A stretch of 64,000 bases of DNA from Steinernema hermaphroditum (GCA_030435675.1 CM059624.1:6410769-6474768), one strand, 5' to 3'. Numbered from the stretch's first letter, positions 42,701 through 57,700 are shown. Numbers and translations are program-made. The notes: generated by a model not told the origin, from the sequence alone.

Positions 42701-45700
42701 CCAGAAGCCGCTCCGGGGTCGATCCTCTCCGATCGAGGCTAAGTGCGCTTCGCGAAGTTGTTGTGAACACACGCATAATGAGATCCCCCGGGAGTCGTCG
42801 GCGTGCACTCCGAACACACCCGAAGGCGTCGTTCGCCACTTCCTAACGGTTTCTAATGGCGATCGATGAGACGGTTTGGGTGGGAGGGAGGCTGTTCAGG
42901 GCTGCGCGAATCTCTATATTCACCCGTACTTGAGATCTGTGTTTATGATGTGATCGTCTACTTACCTTCTCTTCATGTCCCCTGGTTTTCCCTGGAAATG
43001 TCCCAATACAACAAACTTTCGTTGGATTCTTGAAAATTGCTGTTTGGCATGAAAATAACTAATAGAAAACATCGGTTTGGAGTCAACCTTTAGCAAAGTG
43101 AATTATTCTAATCTATCACCTTTGTGGTTTCGAACGTCAGCCACTGAATGTTGACGGTGAACGCTGTTTGGGAAGTTTCCCGAGTTGGGTGCATTTCGCG
43201 TGTTCTCTCTGTAGGCACAAGATGGAAATCGATACATGTTGTGCCCGGACAACTAACTTTAAGTGTCAAATCATAAGTCCTCACTAGAATTCCGTTCTTT
43301 CGTGATGAATTCCGCGTCAATGTCACTCGTAGAGACCTCTCTGAGCATATTCTGTACTGCAGCAGAGTAAAGAAGCAGTTGAATAGCTGAAAGCTTATGT
43401 TCTTACCTCCCCACAAATGATTTCCTCAGGCTAACTTCGTATTTTTTCGTTAGATTTCCACATAAAAATGTCACAGTTACTTAGAGCGTCAATGACTAAA
43501 ACGACAGCATTTACAATGAGATCCTACTTAAATAAGGGTCATTTCTCACTTTTTTAAACTCTTCGGGGGCCATGATTAGTGTCGTGTCTTCTACGTGGTT
43601 CTCTATTTGTACCTTTGTGCACTTTCCACACCCTTGAGCCCTGGAACCCCTCGAACATGCCTTTCTATCGCCGACGCATAGATTTGTTTTTGACGAACTT
43701 CTCTCTCGTTTTCTCGTGAACATATCGAGTTACATATTATCGAATGTTTTCCGACGAAAAACATTTAACGCACAGTCATAAGTGAACATTACTAACCTTG
43801 AGAATTTACTCGGGCAGGAATCATAAATCAGACTTGTACGTAATGTCTACACCGTTATGTAGTTTCTCTTTGTTTTTCGGATTTACGCGGTCGACCGAAA
43901 AGGACCCACTTCGAGTTCCCTGTGTTTTTCCAGCCCTCTGTCTCTGACGCTCTCTTTGAGCATGCATAATTAATAATAATGACGCGAATGAATAATTAAT
44001 TAAGGAAGGGGATTCGCTCTGTTTTCTCGTTTTATATCCGCTACGCCTTCGGTTTGTCACGTTTCCGTCTCCACGGCATTTTTGAGCCGTTTTCTGTAGA
44101 TAGAGGAAGCAAATCAGTCCAGCCACCGGGTTTCCGTCTTCCTGGTCCAACTTTATTCGATTTCCTTTCTTAACCATACGGACAAACAATTTGATTCTCT
44201 TCCCCGGGCAGTTCCCAGGAATATATGTATATTCAGACTGCGAGCTGTTTCTGACAGCTTCTTATCGCTGAGATAATCTCCGCTGGACCCCCCAGAGGTC
44301 ATTCTCGCTACTTTGCCACAAGAGAAGTGCTTAGCGCCCTTTCTCGTCTCGATTCCCTTTTTTGCACTCCTCTATAATTAAACCTTTTTCCGCATCCATA
44401 TATCGTTATCTTTTTCGCCTTCATAATTCCTTCAAATTGATTCTGTATGACGGCATTCACATCCAGTCCAATTGGATTATTTTGGCTCATAAGAAAGCGA
44501 CGCGTTTATCTCTGAGGAGCTCTAAGAAGAATCGATAGTTATGTCTTTGCTTCTAGGGTGATGTTTTAAAAGTTGTGTCCTTTTGTGCTGTTCTCGTATT
44601 GGCCGTGATCGGACACAATCGCAGATTTCGCCTAAGAGTTAACTAAATGAAATATTTCTGCTGTATCTGAAGACATCTAAAAGATCAAGTTTCTATAAAG
44701 TTTTTAGCAGAGACAAGGGCCGAGAATAAACTAATCTCTTCATTCGGTAGAGACCGGCATGTGACCGTCTAGAATGCTCCAAATAAATCTGTCTAGACAT
44801 TTCAAGGGACTTTTTGATTCGCCTGCATTCGACCCGTTTTACGTCTCATTTGGTGTCTAGAAAAACAGTCTGGAAAGCGAATCATTGTTGGCGGAGATCA
44901 GGGGTAAACTGGTCGGAAAGTTCGTTGTTCTAGAGGCTGGTCGTTCTCTTACATCTCTTTCAAAACTATAACAGCTATTGCACCGAACGAACAAAAAACG
45001 TAGAGAATCTTCGGTAGAGAATCTTCATTCGGTAGAGATCTGGGAAGTTGTTAAATATCAAATCACAATCGAAAGAAGAAATGGCAAAAAATTCCTTAAA
45101 ATCCTTTTTTATTTCTCTCTCGTTTTTCTTCAGATCCCACCTTCATTCATATCCCACTAATGCCATCAACTCTCGAAGCAATCCCGGATTAGCAAACGCC
45201 TTCTCCTTGAAAATCGATTTCACCTTCGCGCCTTCGCAGTAATTACTCCTAAAATCGGCGCTTTAGTCCCACCTTCCCCATAAGTTGCTCTTCCGAGTTC
45301 TCTCGTCAAAGTCCCCTCAGCGAGGCGGCACATCTCCGTAGTCCAATCTCCGTGATTACTCGGGCGCTCGATCAAAGACTCTTGTTTTTGACGTTCGGAG
45401 TGTGTCCGAGCGCCACAGGTGCATCCGTTCTCGGAGCTTTTTCTGGATTCTTTCCGATTTTCATTAATGAAATGCTTTAACAGCTGTTTAGATTGTACAT
45501 TAAAAGTGCTCTTAGAGAGTGATTTACAGTTCGGCTGATGACTCCATCCGCGCGTAGTTCCCTTTCCGAACACAAATCTTCGCGTTTTGTTTTTGTTCTG
45601 TCCCCGATAGAAGTGCGAATTCAGTCCCCAAACCCCGCAAAGCTAATATCTCAATTTTTGCTGTTTTCCTTGGAGGCACCGCGGGTCGAAAAGGCCAGAA

Positions 45701-48700
45701 ATGAAACGTAGGCTCTGAGACAATACCATTTCCCAGAGGTTTGTGGGATTCTTTCCGTCGATAACAGTCAACATTCCTGTTTCTGCCGCTTTCTGCCGCC
45801 ACTTTATCAACGTCTTCTCGTTTGGAAAAGTTTTTTTTTTGTGAACTGAAGAGTAAATTGCGTAAAGTGAAATATTCCAAAATGAAGCTTCATTTGGCTT
45901 CTTTTCTGCAAAACGGCATTTAGCGCATTTTACGTGGTAACGCTTTGTTGTAAACATTATTAAAAATTTCAGTTTTGACAAAAAGATACAAATAGCTTTA
46001 TACAAGATGTCCCAAGAAGGGCGCTTTAGACAGAAGTCTGAAAAGTCATTTACGATGGCACTCAAACGTGAGACCAGTCGGAAAACAAAAGAAACCGACA
46101 GGTCTCCCACGTTTTGAATTTACGAATCACTTCTGCTAGACTACTGTCTAGAGTTCTCGTTTTGAGACGTCATGTGTTGCCTTCCACCTTTTGGAATTAA
46201 CAGTACTACTGCGTTAATCACATTGTCGACTAACAGTGCAGTAACATAAGGTCCAAGTACCTTAATCTAATTGCTTTGCGATTTATAAGAAGGAAGTATT
46301 TTCGGAAACTGAAGGCGTCTTCAGTGTCATTAGCGGCAATTCCATCAAATTACATGTCGATCTTAAAAAAAATCCTTTAGACAGAGTTTGACCCTACAAA
46401 CCGTTTCGAGTCCTACTTCACCGAACACATCTCGTGTAGGTACCTGGAACTGCCGTCGTTGTGGCCACTCAGTTTCTGATTTATGGAATTCCAGGGCGTT
46501 CGCGAAGTCCTCAAAATAGTACATTCGCTCATAAGACCTTGAATTATCTCCCTGGCTGAATGGGACTCACCAGGTGTTCGCCCCTACCCTCTCCGATTGC
46601 ATTCTTCGTCCCAGGACAGAGCCACAGAGGGCCAACCTAAGCCTCACTCAGTCCGTTTTTGTGACTCTCTATCCTCCTAGCCGGAAGCTCAAAAGCGCAA
46701 CACGGGGTCAGAGCAATCCATTCTGCGTTGTCGTCGAGATTTTCGTGTTTTCCACTGACGCGCCGACTTGTCAATCAAACGAATTGACACGTGCACGCCG
46801 GCAACTCCGGCAACCCGGCGCCTCTTCCCGGAACCCGTGCTCTCCTAATGTGGCCGATTTACTCTAAGTTCGTTTCCCTCGTGGCGCTTCGGCCTGCACG
46901 GCGCCGAAGCGACGTCTCGCGACGCCCAATATTTCGGCGCCAATTCAGATGACTCCTCCGAATTGCTAATGACCAATTATTACTCAATTGTGACGAGCCA
47001 GTGACGAGTGGCACTCGCTCGAACGGCTCCCGAAACGACCGAAATGTCGACGATGCTGACTCCGAGCTCCGACGGTCGCTCGGCGATTCGTCTCAATGGA
47101 GGCGCTCAGCCTCAACCTCAGCAGCTCCTCTCCACGACGCCCTACAAAGGCCGTTCCCGGGCCTCTTCCATGTTCATTGTAAGGATTTCTGGTACCGTGA
47201 TTTGCGTGGCGAGAGAGAGTGTTGGTGTAGGCTCTGTAATACGGTAGTGGGAAGTCAAGGAAAATACAACAGAGATGTTGATTCTGGGACTCTCAACTCT
47301 GTTGGAAAACAATATTAATTGCGAGAAAGGCCGTAGAGAACAATGGTGGCCAGCATACGGTACGAATGGCTTTGTGGAAGCCTAGCTATGTTCCCTAAAA
47401 TCTGGATCTGTCGAGGTGAATGAATATCAAATCAAGACTGTTAAATCGGCTTTTGATCACATTTGACGGGTAAGAAAGGAGTGGAACTCTACGTTCTACC
47501 TCTATGTTTTCACTTACCTGATCTAAGATCTTTCTTCTTTATTTTCATTCATACTTCCATTGGACTATCCTGTGACTAAGGTTGGCATGCAAAACGCCGA
47601 GAAAAACATCGAGTCAAGTCGAAAAAGGCGACTCGAAGTGCCAACCCTGTCTGTGACCTCTTTTCCCAGTATGATTACCGTCTGTACATTGTTAGTCAGC
47701 ACTTAAAAGAGTAAAAATGGCGTTTACCAAATGACATTTGCCAAATTGTGTTCATTCTGAGATTTTTTCCCGTGCAAAGCTTGAGCCCGTTGGCGTCTAT
47801 CTTGATCTTGTCGCCTTTAAAAACTCGATAATAGGTTCAAACAAAAAACAACGCCATCCACTTTAACGATCCATAAATTTATGACGTTCGGATATTAATT
47901 TTGGATATAAAATTCGAAATTCACGCGTTATCGGAAAGTCATTATTGTTTCATATGGGAATTTTAGAGCTTCCGAAGTGAGCTGTTCTATTAATACAGAT
48001 GGGTGAATGGCTGAACAGTTGGGGCACTTGCATGGAGGGTTCACTTTCGGGGATCCGGGGAGGCCCAGCAATCGGTCAGACCCGTTCCCCGAATGAGTTG
48101 AGTGCAAACATTTCGCAGTTAAATTCGAATTTGTCACTCTGCTGTGGTCTCCTAGTGCCACTTCACCTTCATCGTAACCATTCTGCCCTTACCTCGTTCG
48201 GTTAGTCCAAACATTTCACCTGCTGTTTACGCTATGTACAGATGGAGCCTGCATGTTAAAGTCAAAATAAAAGGGACAGGCGACCTAGATCGATACTTAG
48301 GGCAGGTGCGTTAGTCCTAAGAGAACTCATTCGGCCTACAAGTACCGATTAGAAGTGCACTTTGCAACGAGAAAACAGTCTTTTCTACAATCCGGACTTC
48401 TCAGAAGTCCTCTAATTGAGCGATCACATATAATCAAATCAGACGTTGGACGTAAATAATTATCGCCGAATCGACTTTCCAATCGATCGAGATCTTCTAG
48501 ATGGCCCCTATGCCGAGCGCCTTCAAAGTGCAATTTTGGGATCGATTCGTAACATTTCCCTTTGTTCCTCTCCCTCTAATCGCTCCGATTTGGGCCTTCC
48601 AAAGGAGGCCCTGTGCTTGAGCCGCCGAAAGGCGAACGTCGCACTCCTAGAGCGCCGGCGCTCCGCCAATTAGCCGCGCGGCACTCCCACAGGTGTCACG

Positions 48701-51700
48701 CAGTTAATGACTTCCACGGCCCGCTCCGTCGCTCACTTTGCGATGTTTCCTCAGAAGTTGAGTGGCGTCGAGCGAGCCGACTTCGTCGTCATCAGGTCCG
48801 ATCGTTCGGGCTACCGAAGGTCGCCTGCGCGCCGCGACTCCGCCATCCGGAAGGTATCTGATCCTCTGGAGGGCCTCGGGATCGCGTGTCGCACGCCTGC
48901 ACGCGGCTTTCGTGATTGCTTAGCCTCTATGGGAAACGTCCTCTAAATAGAACTTCCCTTCGGGTGCACCAAAGTTTGTGTTGGGAATCTGAGATCGGCG
49001 CCAACCGTCGGCAACGCAAACCATTCCGCGCTTCCCAGGCCTAATCACTTTTTGCAAAACAACAACAAATTGATTTCAGTGGGAACGGCACCTATGCACA
49101 AAGTCGTTTCGTATTACCTACTGCTTTGCCGCTATGCACAACTCCACAAATCCAGGTCCTAGTGGTGGAGGATGAAAAAAAGGGGAAGAAGAAAAAGGCC
49201 AAATCAAGATTAGAGGCTATGGGCTCCACTTAAAGATCTTTGCTCCGTGGCGGGCGCATCTTGCGTGATCACAGGGCGTTTTCGAATAAATAGCTGCCGT
49301 ATTTTTGCATGATGTCATGAAAGGGTCGTGGTCGACCATTCCCAAACATTGCCAACATCACATAGAGACTCAAATTTAGTTTAAAACTCAACGGTATTGG
49401 ATTACCAAAAATTTTACTTTACTTTACTTTACTTTATTTCCCTAGTCAAAGGCTTTGCGCCTTGCAGAACACCGAAAAATAGACAAACAGAGGATGTCTC
49501 ATTGCTGCAGGCTTCATCCTTGGCGTAGCGGTAGTGTCGAACCGGTCGTAGACGCGCTTCAAGGGGCATCTGGGAATCGGCGAAACTTCGGAAATGGCGA
49601 CGGAACATCTTCTTCGCGGGCGTTTGCGGCACAGCGAACGCTTCTGAGTTCGCATCTGCTTCGTTTGCCATATGACCAACCAGACACTCGGAGAGCGACC
49701 GGAGGGACCGACCGCTCGCCACCGCGACACGAGTGAGAGACCTACCACAAATTACGACACGGAAACTGTATTATTTGCGCATAGTTGAATAGCCTTCAAA
49801 CTTTTTAGGACAGGCAGTTCAGAGGGCTCTACTAGCAACTTTTTGGGCCAGGAAAACTCCACACATGTTTGGGAAAAAGGCCTAGACTACAGGGCTCGCA
49901 CTTCGGGTTCTAGACGGGTTTTTACGAATGTGCCTAGAGACTTGAGGTTGCGCCCCGATATTCCCCGATATTCATGGATTTAAAGCGAGCCCGCAAACCC
50001 CGGCTTTCTCCAAACGTGTCTAGACAGTTAGACTTTTGGTCGCTATTTGCTGATAAAGCCGTTAAGAGACGTTTACAACGAGATTTGAAGCGAAAAAACT
50101 TTAAGAAGCGAGGTTAAGAGACATTTGAAACTTAAAATCTAATAAGTAATCGATATAATGGCTGAGATAAAATCGAAGTAACAAGGAACTCCGATTAGCT
50201 CAGGAAAGCCTTTACACAGGAACGTCTCTTATATGCAATCTTTCTGCTCAGTTGAGCAAGATGAACTGAACCCAAATGGCCTAAGATCCCGTCCCCTTCA
50301 TCCTTTTTGGCTTCTTCTTTCCCGTGGCTGGGCAAGGCTCCTCCACTTCTGTAATCTTTCCGTAAACCTTTCTTCTTCCGGGAAACACAAATCATAGCAT
50401 CCGATTCTCCGCCCCTCGGACTGCCGGCCTAATCAGTAAAGCGGCCATGGAGACAGCTGAAATTCGGTGTGTTAATGTCCCTTTCCCAGAGTCGTAAAGT
50501 TTATGGAACAAAGTGGCAAATGCTAATCTCTGATTAGTGGGGAGTACGGTAATTAGTGTCGTTATGCAGGGGCGACGTGAGATTTGGGAGGACGAGTGGA
50601 AAGGCTGTGGGAGGCGCGAACTTTGAGCAGTGGGAGAGGAAGTTGTGGCTCTGCACAAGAACGTCAGATGTCAGAAGAAAAAGTGAACTTTCCTAAACCA
50701 CAATTTGTGAGAAAAGTGCGAAGATTACAAATCACCGCCGCGGACGTCTCTAGGTCGGAAGGAAGTGAGTTAATTGCGACTAATCAAGCAGCTGCCTGCA
50801 TGTCTAAGCATTGACGTCAGACGAAGAAAGCCTTCGGTTTCGATCCGCTCGCATTTGAAACCGGCGCCTTCCAATGGAGTTTTTGTTTTGGCGTAGGTGA
50901 TCGCGCCTTTCCCCATGGAGACCACCCCGCTGCTTCAGGGTCACAAGGTAACCAGAGTAATCCTATCACGACTGTCTCATCTAATCCGATTCGAATCGGT
51001 TGATGTCATTTGTGTTCTTTTGTGGCATCGATAGCGTGAAGGAGAGACCAAATCTGGCCCCAAACCGCTTTCCACATCCATAAAACATTCGTATTTATGG
51101 CGCACCGTCATCAATAATTGACACCAAACTTTTGCACATCATACATCTTCGTGTTTAACCGCAATGTAAAATCCGTTTTGTCCATAAGATGTGCAACCTC
51201 TTGCCACTAGACTCTTCTTGAAGTTTCTCTGCACAATTATGCATCGAAGATCGAAGTAATGAACCGAAGGGCCACTCGATCTGCAGGCCGAACTTATAAT
51301 TTATTCACAAGACATCTCTAATACCCTCCCAGATGCATCTCTCCTCCCTCGGCTCAGGCCTGAACGGTCTATTTTTAGGTGAGCTCCGATATCCTGCGGG
51401 TGAGCGGCTACTCCAACCAGTTCCGGAATCTTCTCTCCGCGCGGCCGACGCACTCGCGCCGCGAATCGGGCCCCGGAGCCCTCGTGACCGACTTCGCACA
51501 GCTCAAGGAAGTGCAGGACGCCGGTGAGTCGTTTGTTTGCGATTCTTGCGGATTATTTGCCGAAAACACGTGAAAGTGATGTCAGAATCGCTTCCCTCGT
51601 AAGCAGATATCCGAGTCGAAGGCGATCCCTCTTGACAGAGGTTGACCATTAGGGGAGTGTTTGTGCACTTCTGGGCTCAGGGAACATACTTGTGAGAGAA

Positions 51701-54700
51701 TTTCCTGGGTAAACACTTCTGAAAACTTCTTTTGCACGTAGATGTCACGACAGGTGATCTGTCGACGCTATGACGGAAAAGAAGTAGGGCTCCATGGAGG
51801 GTGGACCTAGAAGCAGTAGTGTTTCTTGTTTGCGTCCAAAAATTCTCGAATTTTCAAGTTCCAATGTTCCTGCAGAATCTGCAAATGCAGAACATACTAA
51901 TTGAGAGCTGCCGTAGAGAGCGTCAGTGATTAGTGGAGATAAGAAGTAGAGCTATTGTGAGGACGGTGACCTCTTCTGGAAGGTTTCCTTGAATGGAGCA
52001 GATGAAGAAGGATTTGTGTCCGAGGTCGGAGACGCTACATTTCTAAAAGTAGTTTGGACTTTGACTTTCGGGTAGTTTTGGTTAGCATACTACCTCATTC
52101 CCGATGTCCCGTATCCATACCCAGTGGAATCACATGTCTCGCTAGAAATTACGAGGCTTTGTCCACCATACCAGAATTGAGTCACTTAGGCAAATTAAGG
52201 GTTTTGTGCATATCTAATGGAGCGCTAATGAGTCGACGGAGAGCCTGTTAGCACGTGACGGCGTTGTTGATCCCGTCGACTGATGTCTGCACGCTACCAC
52301 TTTGAGTACTAAATGTGGATGTAGTGCACACCAGGATTAAAAGTGTTTTGGCAAATCAGGATTCGGAAACCATAAACACCTCGGGGTGTCATGGCGGAAA
52401 AAAAGAAAAAATTCGGAGAACACGTGAGGAGGCAACCAGCCACAGATCTTCGAAGTGGAGCCTTCTGCGGAGCCAAACAGACAAAGACTAGTAGATCAGG
52501 TTGATGTCTACTGAAGAATTGCAAGGTCTGCCCAAGGCATAATTTTCGAGACAGTCTAGAAAGTGTGGTGTAGAGAATAGACTGTCTGAGACTGGGCCAT
52601 CATTTGGGAAAGGGTCCGCATGTGGATCGACCGTTTTTGGCGCCTTTTTATTCTGCATTTTGGATCCTGAACGATCGATTTAAATGGCTAAATGAATCAT
52701 TTATTGCCCACGTTTTTCCTATAGGTGTAATGACGGTTTTTGCTATCGATAAGCATTTAAGAAGAAGGCCTGGTTGACCTTTTGAAATGTTGGCTTCACA
52801 TCGATTCATTTGAGAAGGAGAGATAATCTCCAACATTCCTTTCAATCTCTGTCGATAACTTTTAATCCACCCGGCCAATTTATACATTTTCTATCCCCAA
52901 ACTACCGTACTCTTCCCCAACCTTTCGTCTCTCATCGGCTCTCCGATTTCCTTCGACTCCGGCATCCTGTTTCCCTCATCGCCAAATCATAACATCCATC
53001 CCCTGGGTCGTCACTTCCTCTCCGCGGCTTTCTTCTCCCCCAGAACCCCCACTTAACTCGCATCTTCCCCATTAGAGGTGCCCCTTCTAGGCTCACCGGG
53101 CATCTTACGTGATTGAGTGGATCAGGGTGAGGGCGCACGTGAGTGGGAAATTAATTGCTTTCGCCCGGAAGGTGTTGTTTTGGATTGCGTGGGGACGGAG
53201 ATTTGCATAGGGAAGAATGCGATCGCGTCATTGGCCCCGACCACTCAGGGCCGTCCAGGAAGTTACGATTGGACAGGAACGGTCAGAGGGCTACAGAAGG
53301 GTCAGATTCCTAGGGGCGCTTCTCCCGCGGGCGAATTATTCATTTTTCGGCGTTCGGTCTTCCCCTCGGAGGCGCGCGCGCCGCGTCGCGGGTCGGCGCG
53401 CCGCCTTCCTCTCCCATTCCGCTCGACGCTTATGGTCCATGCTGGCGGTGTGGCCGCCGTGCGTCGACCGAGCGAAGCCTTCTGGCTTCGCGACGATGAC
53501 CCCCAACCTACCGTATCCATGCCCCGGCCGGCCCTCACTGACCGGACACCCCTTCTGCACCGGAACGGAATCAACACCTCCACGCGACGCTTCTCCATGG
53601 GCACCTTCTCCAACCACTGCGACCCGATGCCTCCGAAGACCCTTGGGGGCGCTCTGGGCGGTCAGCCCAGTCTCGGCAACTACTGGCACTCGCTGGACAA
53701 GTACACCTCCTACGAGTTCACCTCGTCGCGCCGAAAGTCGAGTCGGTTCTCGAATCGCCGCAAGAAGACGGCCGTGCCGGAGCTGCTGGGCGGTAAGCGC
53801 GCCTTCTAAGTATTCCCTAATCCCCGCCATAGTAAGCCCATCGCCACACGGGGCTTAATTCTGATTATTGGGGGTGACGGAATCCCCTCCGATCGTGATT
53901 GCTTCTTGAGGGATTAACCGATTCCCATGATTTTGCCCTATTGGCTCTATTAGTCCCTTCCCGGGTGACTATTTCGGGAGGTAGGGCTTATGTTTGCGGC
54001 GGAAAAAGAAATCGTTTTTGGGTGTTTGCGAATAAGTCGGCCTCTCGTTTGAATATCAAATATTCATTAATTGGGTCGCCGTGTTTGTCCAGAAGTCAAA
54101 TTGCCACACGGCGCCTAAGTGCACCCCTGAATTTCCGACAATATCGCCTTCGTGGCTCTGTTTATACGGCGCCGTCTCCCAGGACCTGGAGCGCCTTTCC
54201 GGAGTACTTTTAGAATTCACATAAAAATTTGTGAAATTACACTTTCGATTTCGGATAAATTTTACGTTTTCCGCAACATCACGATTACACTCGGAGAAGT
54301 GGCCACCAGAGATCAGAGGAAGAAGACGACGGCGGTGGCGGAGAACTCATAAAGGGCGCCACTTCCTCTATGTGTGCACTTTGCTTCCAATTCCCAGGGC
54401 ACCCATCGCAGATTGCCCGGCTAGCAACATGTAGTTATGGCCGAAAGGGCCTAATTACGCTAATGTCCAAAATTTTGACGAGGAGGTCGATAAGTGGGAG
54501 CGATTAGCACGGTCCGGAGCCTCGAATCGGCAATTAATTGGTACGTGAGACCTGGGAACGCGTGGTTTTTGTACGAATCCAATTAGGGACGCTGGGAATT
54601 CGACCGGTTCGTGAGGGAACGTTTCAGGGATGTACACCTTCTGGACTGCCTTTCCGGGGGATCGATCGTTCGGCGCAACTGCGGCGACTACAAAAAAAAA

Positions 54701-57700
54701 CAAAAACATAAAACGTGTTTGTGGCCAAATGCAATTTATATGCCGTTTCCAAATATTGTCTTTCATTAGGCGACGAATTCGATTTGGACGAATCCAATCC
54801 GTTCAGTGCAATGATGCAAACAAAGATAATTGTCCCCAAAACACTCCGATCTGCAGGCGGAGGGACAATTAGATTAGGATTTTGAAAGTTCAGCTGGGCT
54901 GATTGTCGACGCCTCTGCAAGGTTACAGCTTCTTGGAAGCGTCGCTAAATGGATAGGTTCGGTGGAAAATAGAGGCATATGGCAAATTTGTGCTAATTTA
55001 GGGAATTTTGAAAGTTAATATCATATTATAAGTTAGGTTAATATTAAGACGGAAATTAGATTTTGAAAGATGGGTGGAGCCAAAAATGGACGAAAATCGA
55101 GGTGCTTGACGAAAGACTACCAGTATCGATTACTGGATAGTTTAACCTGGAAAACGGCAACATTGCTAGGATAGGACTCGTGGAGGATATGTCGCGGAGA
55201 ACACTTAACTTAACAGAAAACATTTGAAAAACCTGTTTAAGTAATCCCGTTCACAATTTCGTTCAGCACTTCCCTCCTGGTTGGTATGGTGTTGCCTCCT
55301 GAATGAGGGTCAGGATAGGATCCATTTCATAGGCTTTTCATGATTTTGAAACCTTTCGTGATATCTTCTCTACCTCTTTGGGGCAACCTTCTTTTTTCCC
55401 AAATGAAATTCTATGAAACAGAATCGATTTCGTCTTTTCAGCTATGTCACAGCCATGCTTTTCTCTCTCGACGTGTTCCCCTGCACCAGGAACATTCCCC
55501 ACATGCACAATCAACAATCAATTGGAATGTGTTCTTTCGGATTCCCCCGGGATTTCCCATTGTCCCCTCTTAACGAACTATTCCTCTCCTGTGTAAACAA
55601 ACAAACTAGTCATTTCCTTCGTGATCTCACAATACCGTATACCTCCTCTGTCCTGATTCCCTCACCCATTTCTTCGTTTCCACTCACCCTTCCGGGATTA
55701 TCGCCAACCCAATTACCGAAATGTCCAAATCGTGCACCCTAATCCGCCGCTTCCTCCTCCTCTAAAAACAAAACGGGACCATCGATCCCTTGCAAGATGG
55801 CCCGAATGGACGACTAGTCGATAAAACTTCGTCCTGTGGGACATATCCACAAACCTTCTTCGAAGCTTCTGTTTGTCTTCGCCGGTGAATAGCTTCATTT
55901 GGCGGCGCAAACCATAGAACGCATAATTTCGGGCGACAAAGAGGAGCGCGCCCTCGGACGCCTTCCCCTTCGGTCTCCGGGGACCGCGAGTAACGATCCG
56001 AGAAGGAGCCAAATCTGATGACCTTTTGTGCTCAGACGCTGTAATGAGGAATTAGGCGACGGCAAAGGACAGCGCGAATCGCGGAGTTCTATAATTTGCA
56101 GCGGAGATGACAGTCCGAAGCGGGGATTACGGGGCTTCTTTGTTGCGCCAAAGTGCATTCAGAGGAGCAAGAAGCCCAGTTTTATGTCGACGATTCTTCT
56201 TTGTGGACATGTCGAGGACGAGTGATGCATTGGACGTCGTTCGCTTTTAGGGGATTTCGATGAACGCAGAGAGCACGGACTGAACTCTGCACTTTGCCTA
56301 AAAGCGTTTCCGGACTTATAAAAGCATGCTTGTAGTCGACGATCTAGAAGAAAAACAACACTTTTCGGTTTTTCTGGCGCTCGTGATGGGGATGCTCATG
56401 AGACGCACAGTCCGAGTCAGCCGACGAAAGGGTCAGAGGCTAAAGGGGTTCTGTGAGTCACGGAAAGATGCATCTAGCCAGTCCTAAGGCCGTTTTCCTC
56501 GTAAGTTCTTGCAATAGTCAAGAATGAGATGGATGTTTGCTGTACATTTCCCTCAATTGGTCGCTTAAAGTACAAAGGGTTCTTTCCAGAATTCACAATG
56601 CCCCACATTAAGGCACGCACGTTGAGGTGCACTGGAAGAGCTTTAGAATCGAAATTCAAGGACTGATGATTGTAAGATTACAGGAATTATCACGTTCCTG
56701 CTGGCCGAGTAGAGAATATCTAAACCCGGTGAACATTTAGAAGGGCTTGTGATAATTCAATGGCTCATTGGAGACTTATTCAACGTAACATGCCATCACG
56801 GATCCCTTTTGCTTCTAAGCTCAACCAAAACCCATTAACTTAACCTCTAAATGCATCTGTTTTCAGAGGAGAAATGTAACGGCGGAGTGCATTTCGAGAC
56901 GGCGGCTTCGGATTCGGAGCAGAAACCGCTGAATTCCCCGAATCACCGCGTGGTGCGTCGACGTCAGAGCGGCTACGGCATCGCCATCACCAGGTACGCG
57001 TGTCGCGTGACTCGGCCTACAGGGTCAGCGAAGCCATCTGGCGTCCTAATCGCCTTCTTCTTGTGCCGCTTATCCCCGCGCCGCGACGGAACGCCCACCT
57101 GAACGGCACCTGTGCTCGATTTAATTAGCGATCGCGGTCAAATTGCATTAGCACCTCGGTTTTTATCGCGCGGAATCTCATTTTCGGCGTCTGTCCACAG
57201 CTCCGAGCTGGAGGTTAGGGTGGTTCGCATGAGAGCCTTTGGCGACGACCGCTTTTAGGTCTTGATAGGAACGAATTATGACAATGTAAATGCTTTCTTG
57301 AGACATAACTTGAACTTGTTTCTGATGCGAGGTCTTGTCCTTATTCATTGTGAATCATCATAGAGATGCTACTACACTGAAATATGGTAGAACAACCTTC
57401 AAATCTTTAGCCCTGATTAAAGATTGTGACTTCATATATGGTCCTCTCTCAGAGTCACTGGCATTCTTGCCTGTACAAGGCACTGCCCTGCAGACATGAC
57501 TGCTTTATATGGTGACACAGCGGAATAAAATTGGTTTTCCTTGTATTCAATTTAGCCAGAAAGGGTTTCTTAGCAACTGGGAGACTTACTTCTTGTTTCG
57601 TTCAATCAAAAGAAGCATTTTTACCACTTAAGAGCTGCCGAATTGAGATCTTGATGCCCCGAGAAGATATTTCTCATGGACTAATTAGCTTCGTTTCGGA

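Larger units (their letters stand above)
40667..48754 (+). other. Second large intron of the SK channel gene
   Basis: About 8 kb holding one alternative first exon (47044-47178), a GC-rich island (42590-42870), a TGTCTAGACA palindrome (44790-44799) and a small GGTTGGCA/TGCCAACC hairpin (47580-47646). Minus-strand ORFs near 43108-43416, 43821-44189 and 45643-46110 were judged chance ORFs. Confidence 0.45.

Noticed and set aside
43108..44189. Minus-strand ORFs of 102 and 122 codons
   Set aside because: Low-complexity or unremarkable sequence, no start context, no relatives recognised.
45643..46110. 155-codon minus-strand ORF in an SK channel intron
   Set aside because: Composition follows the local AT-rich background, and there are no domain landmarks and no splice partners; such lengths can arise by chance in 64 kb.
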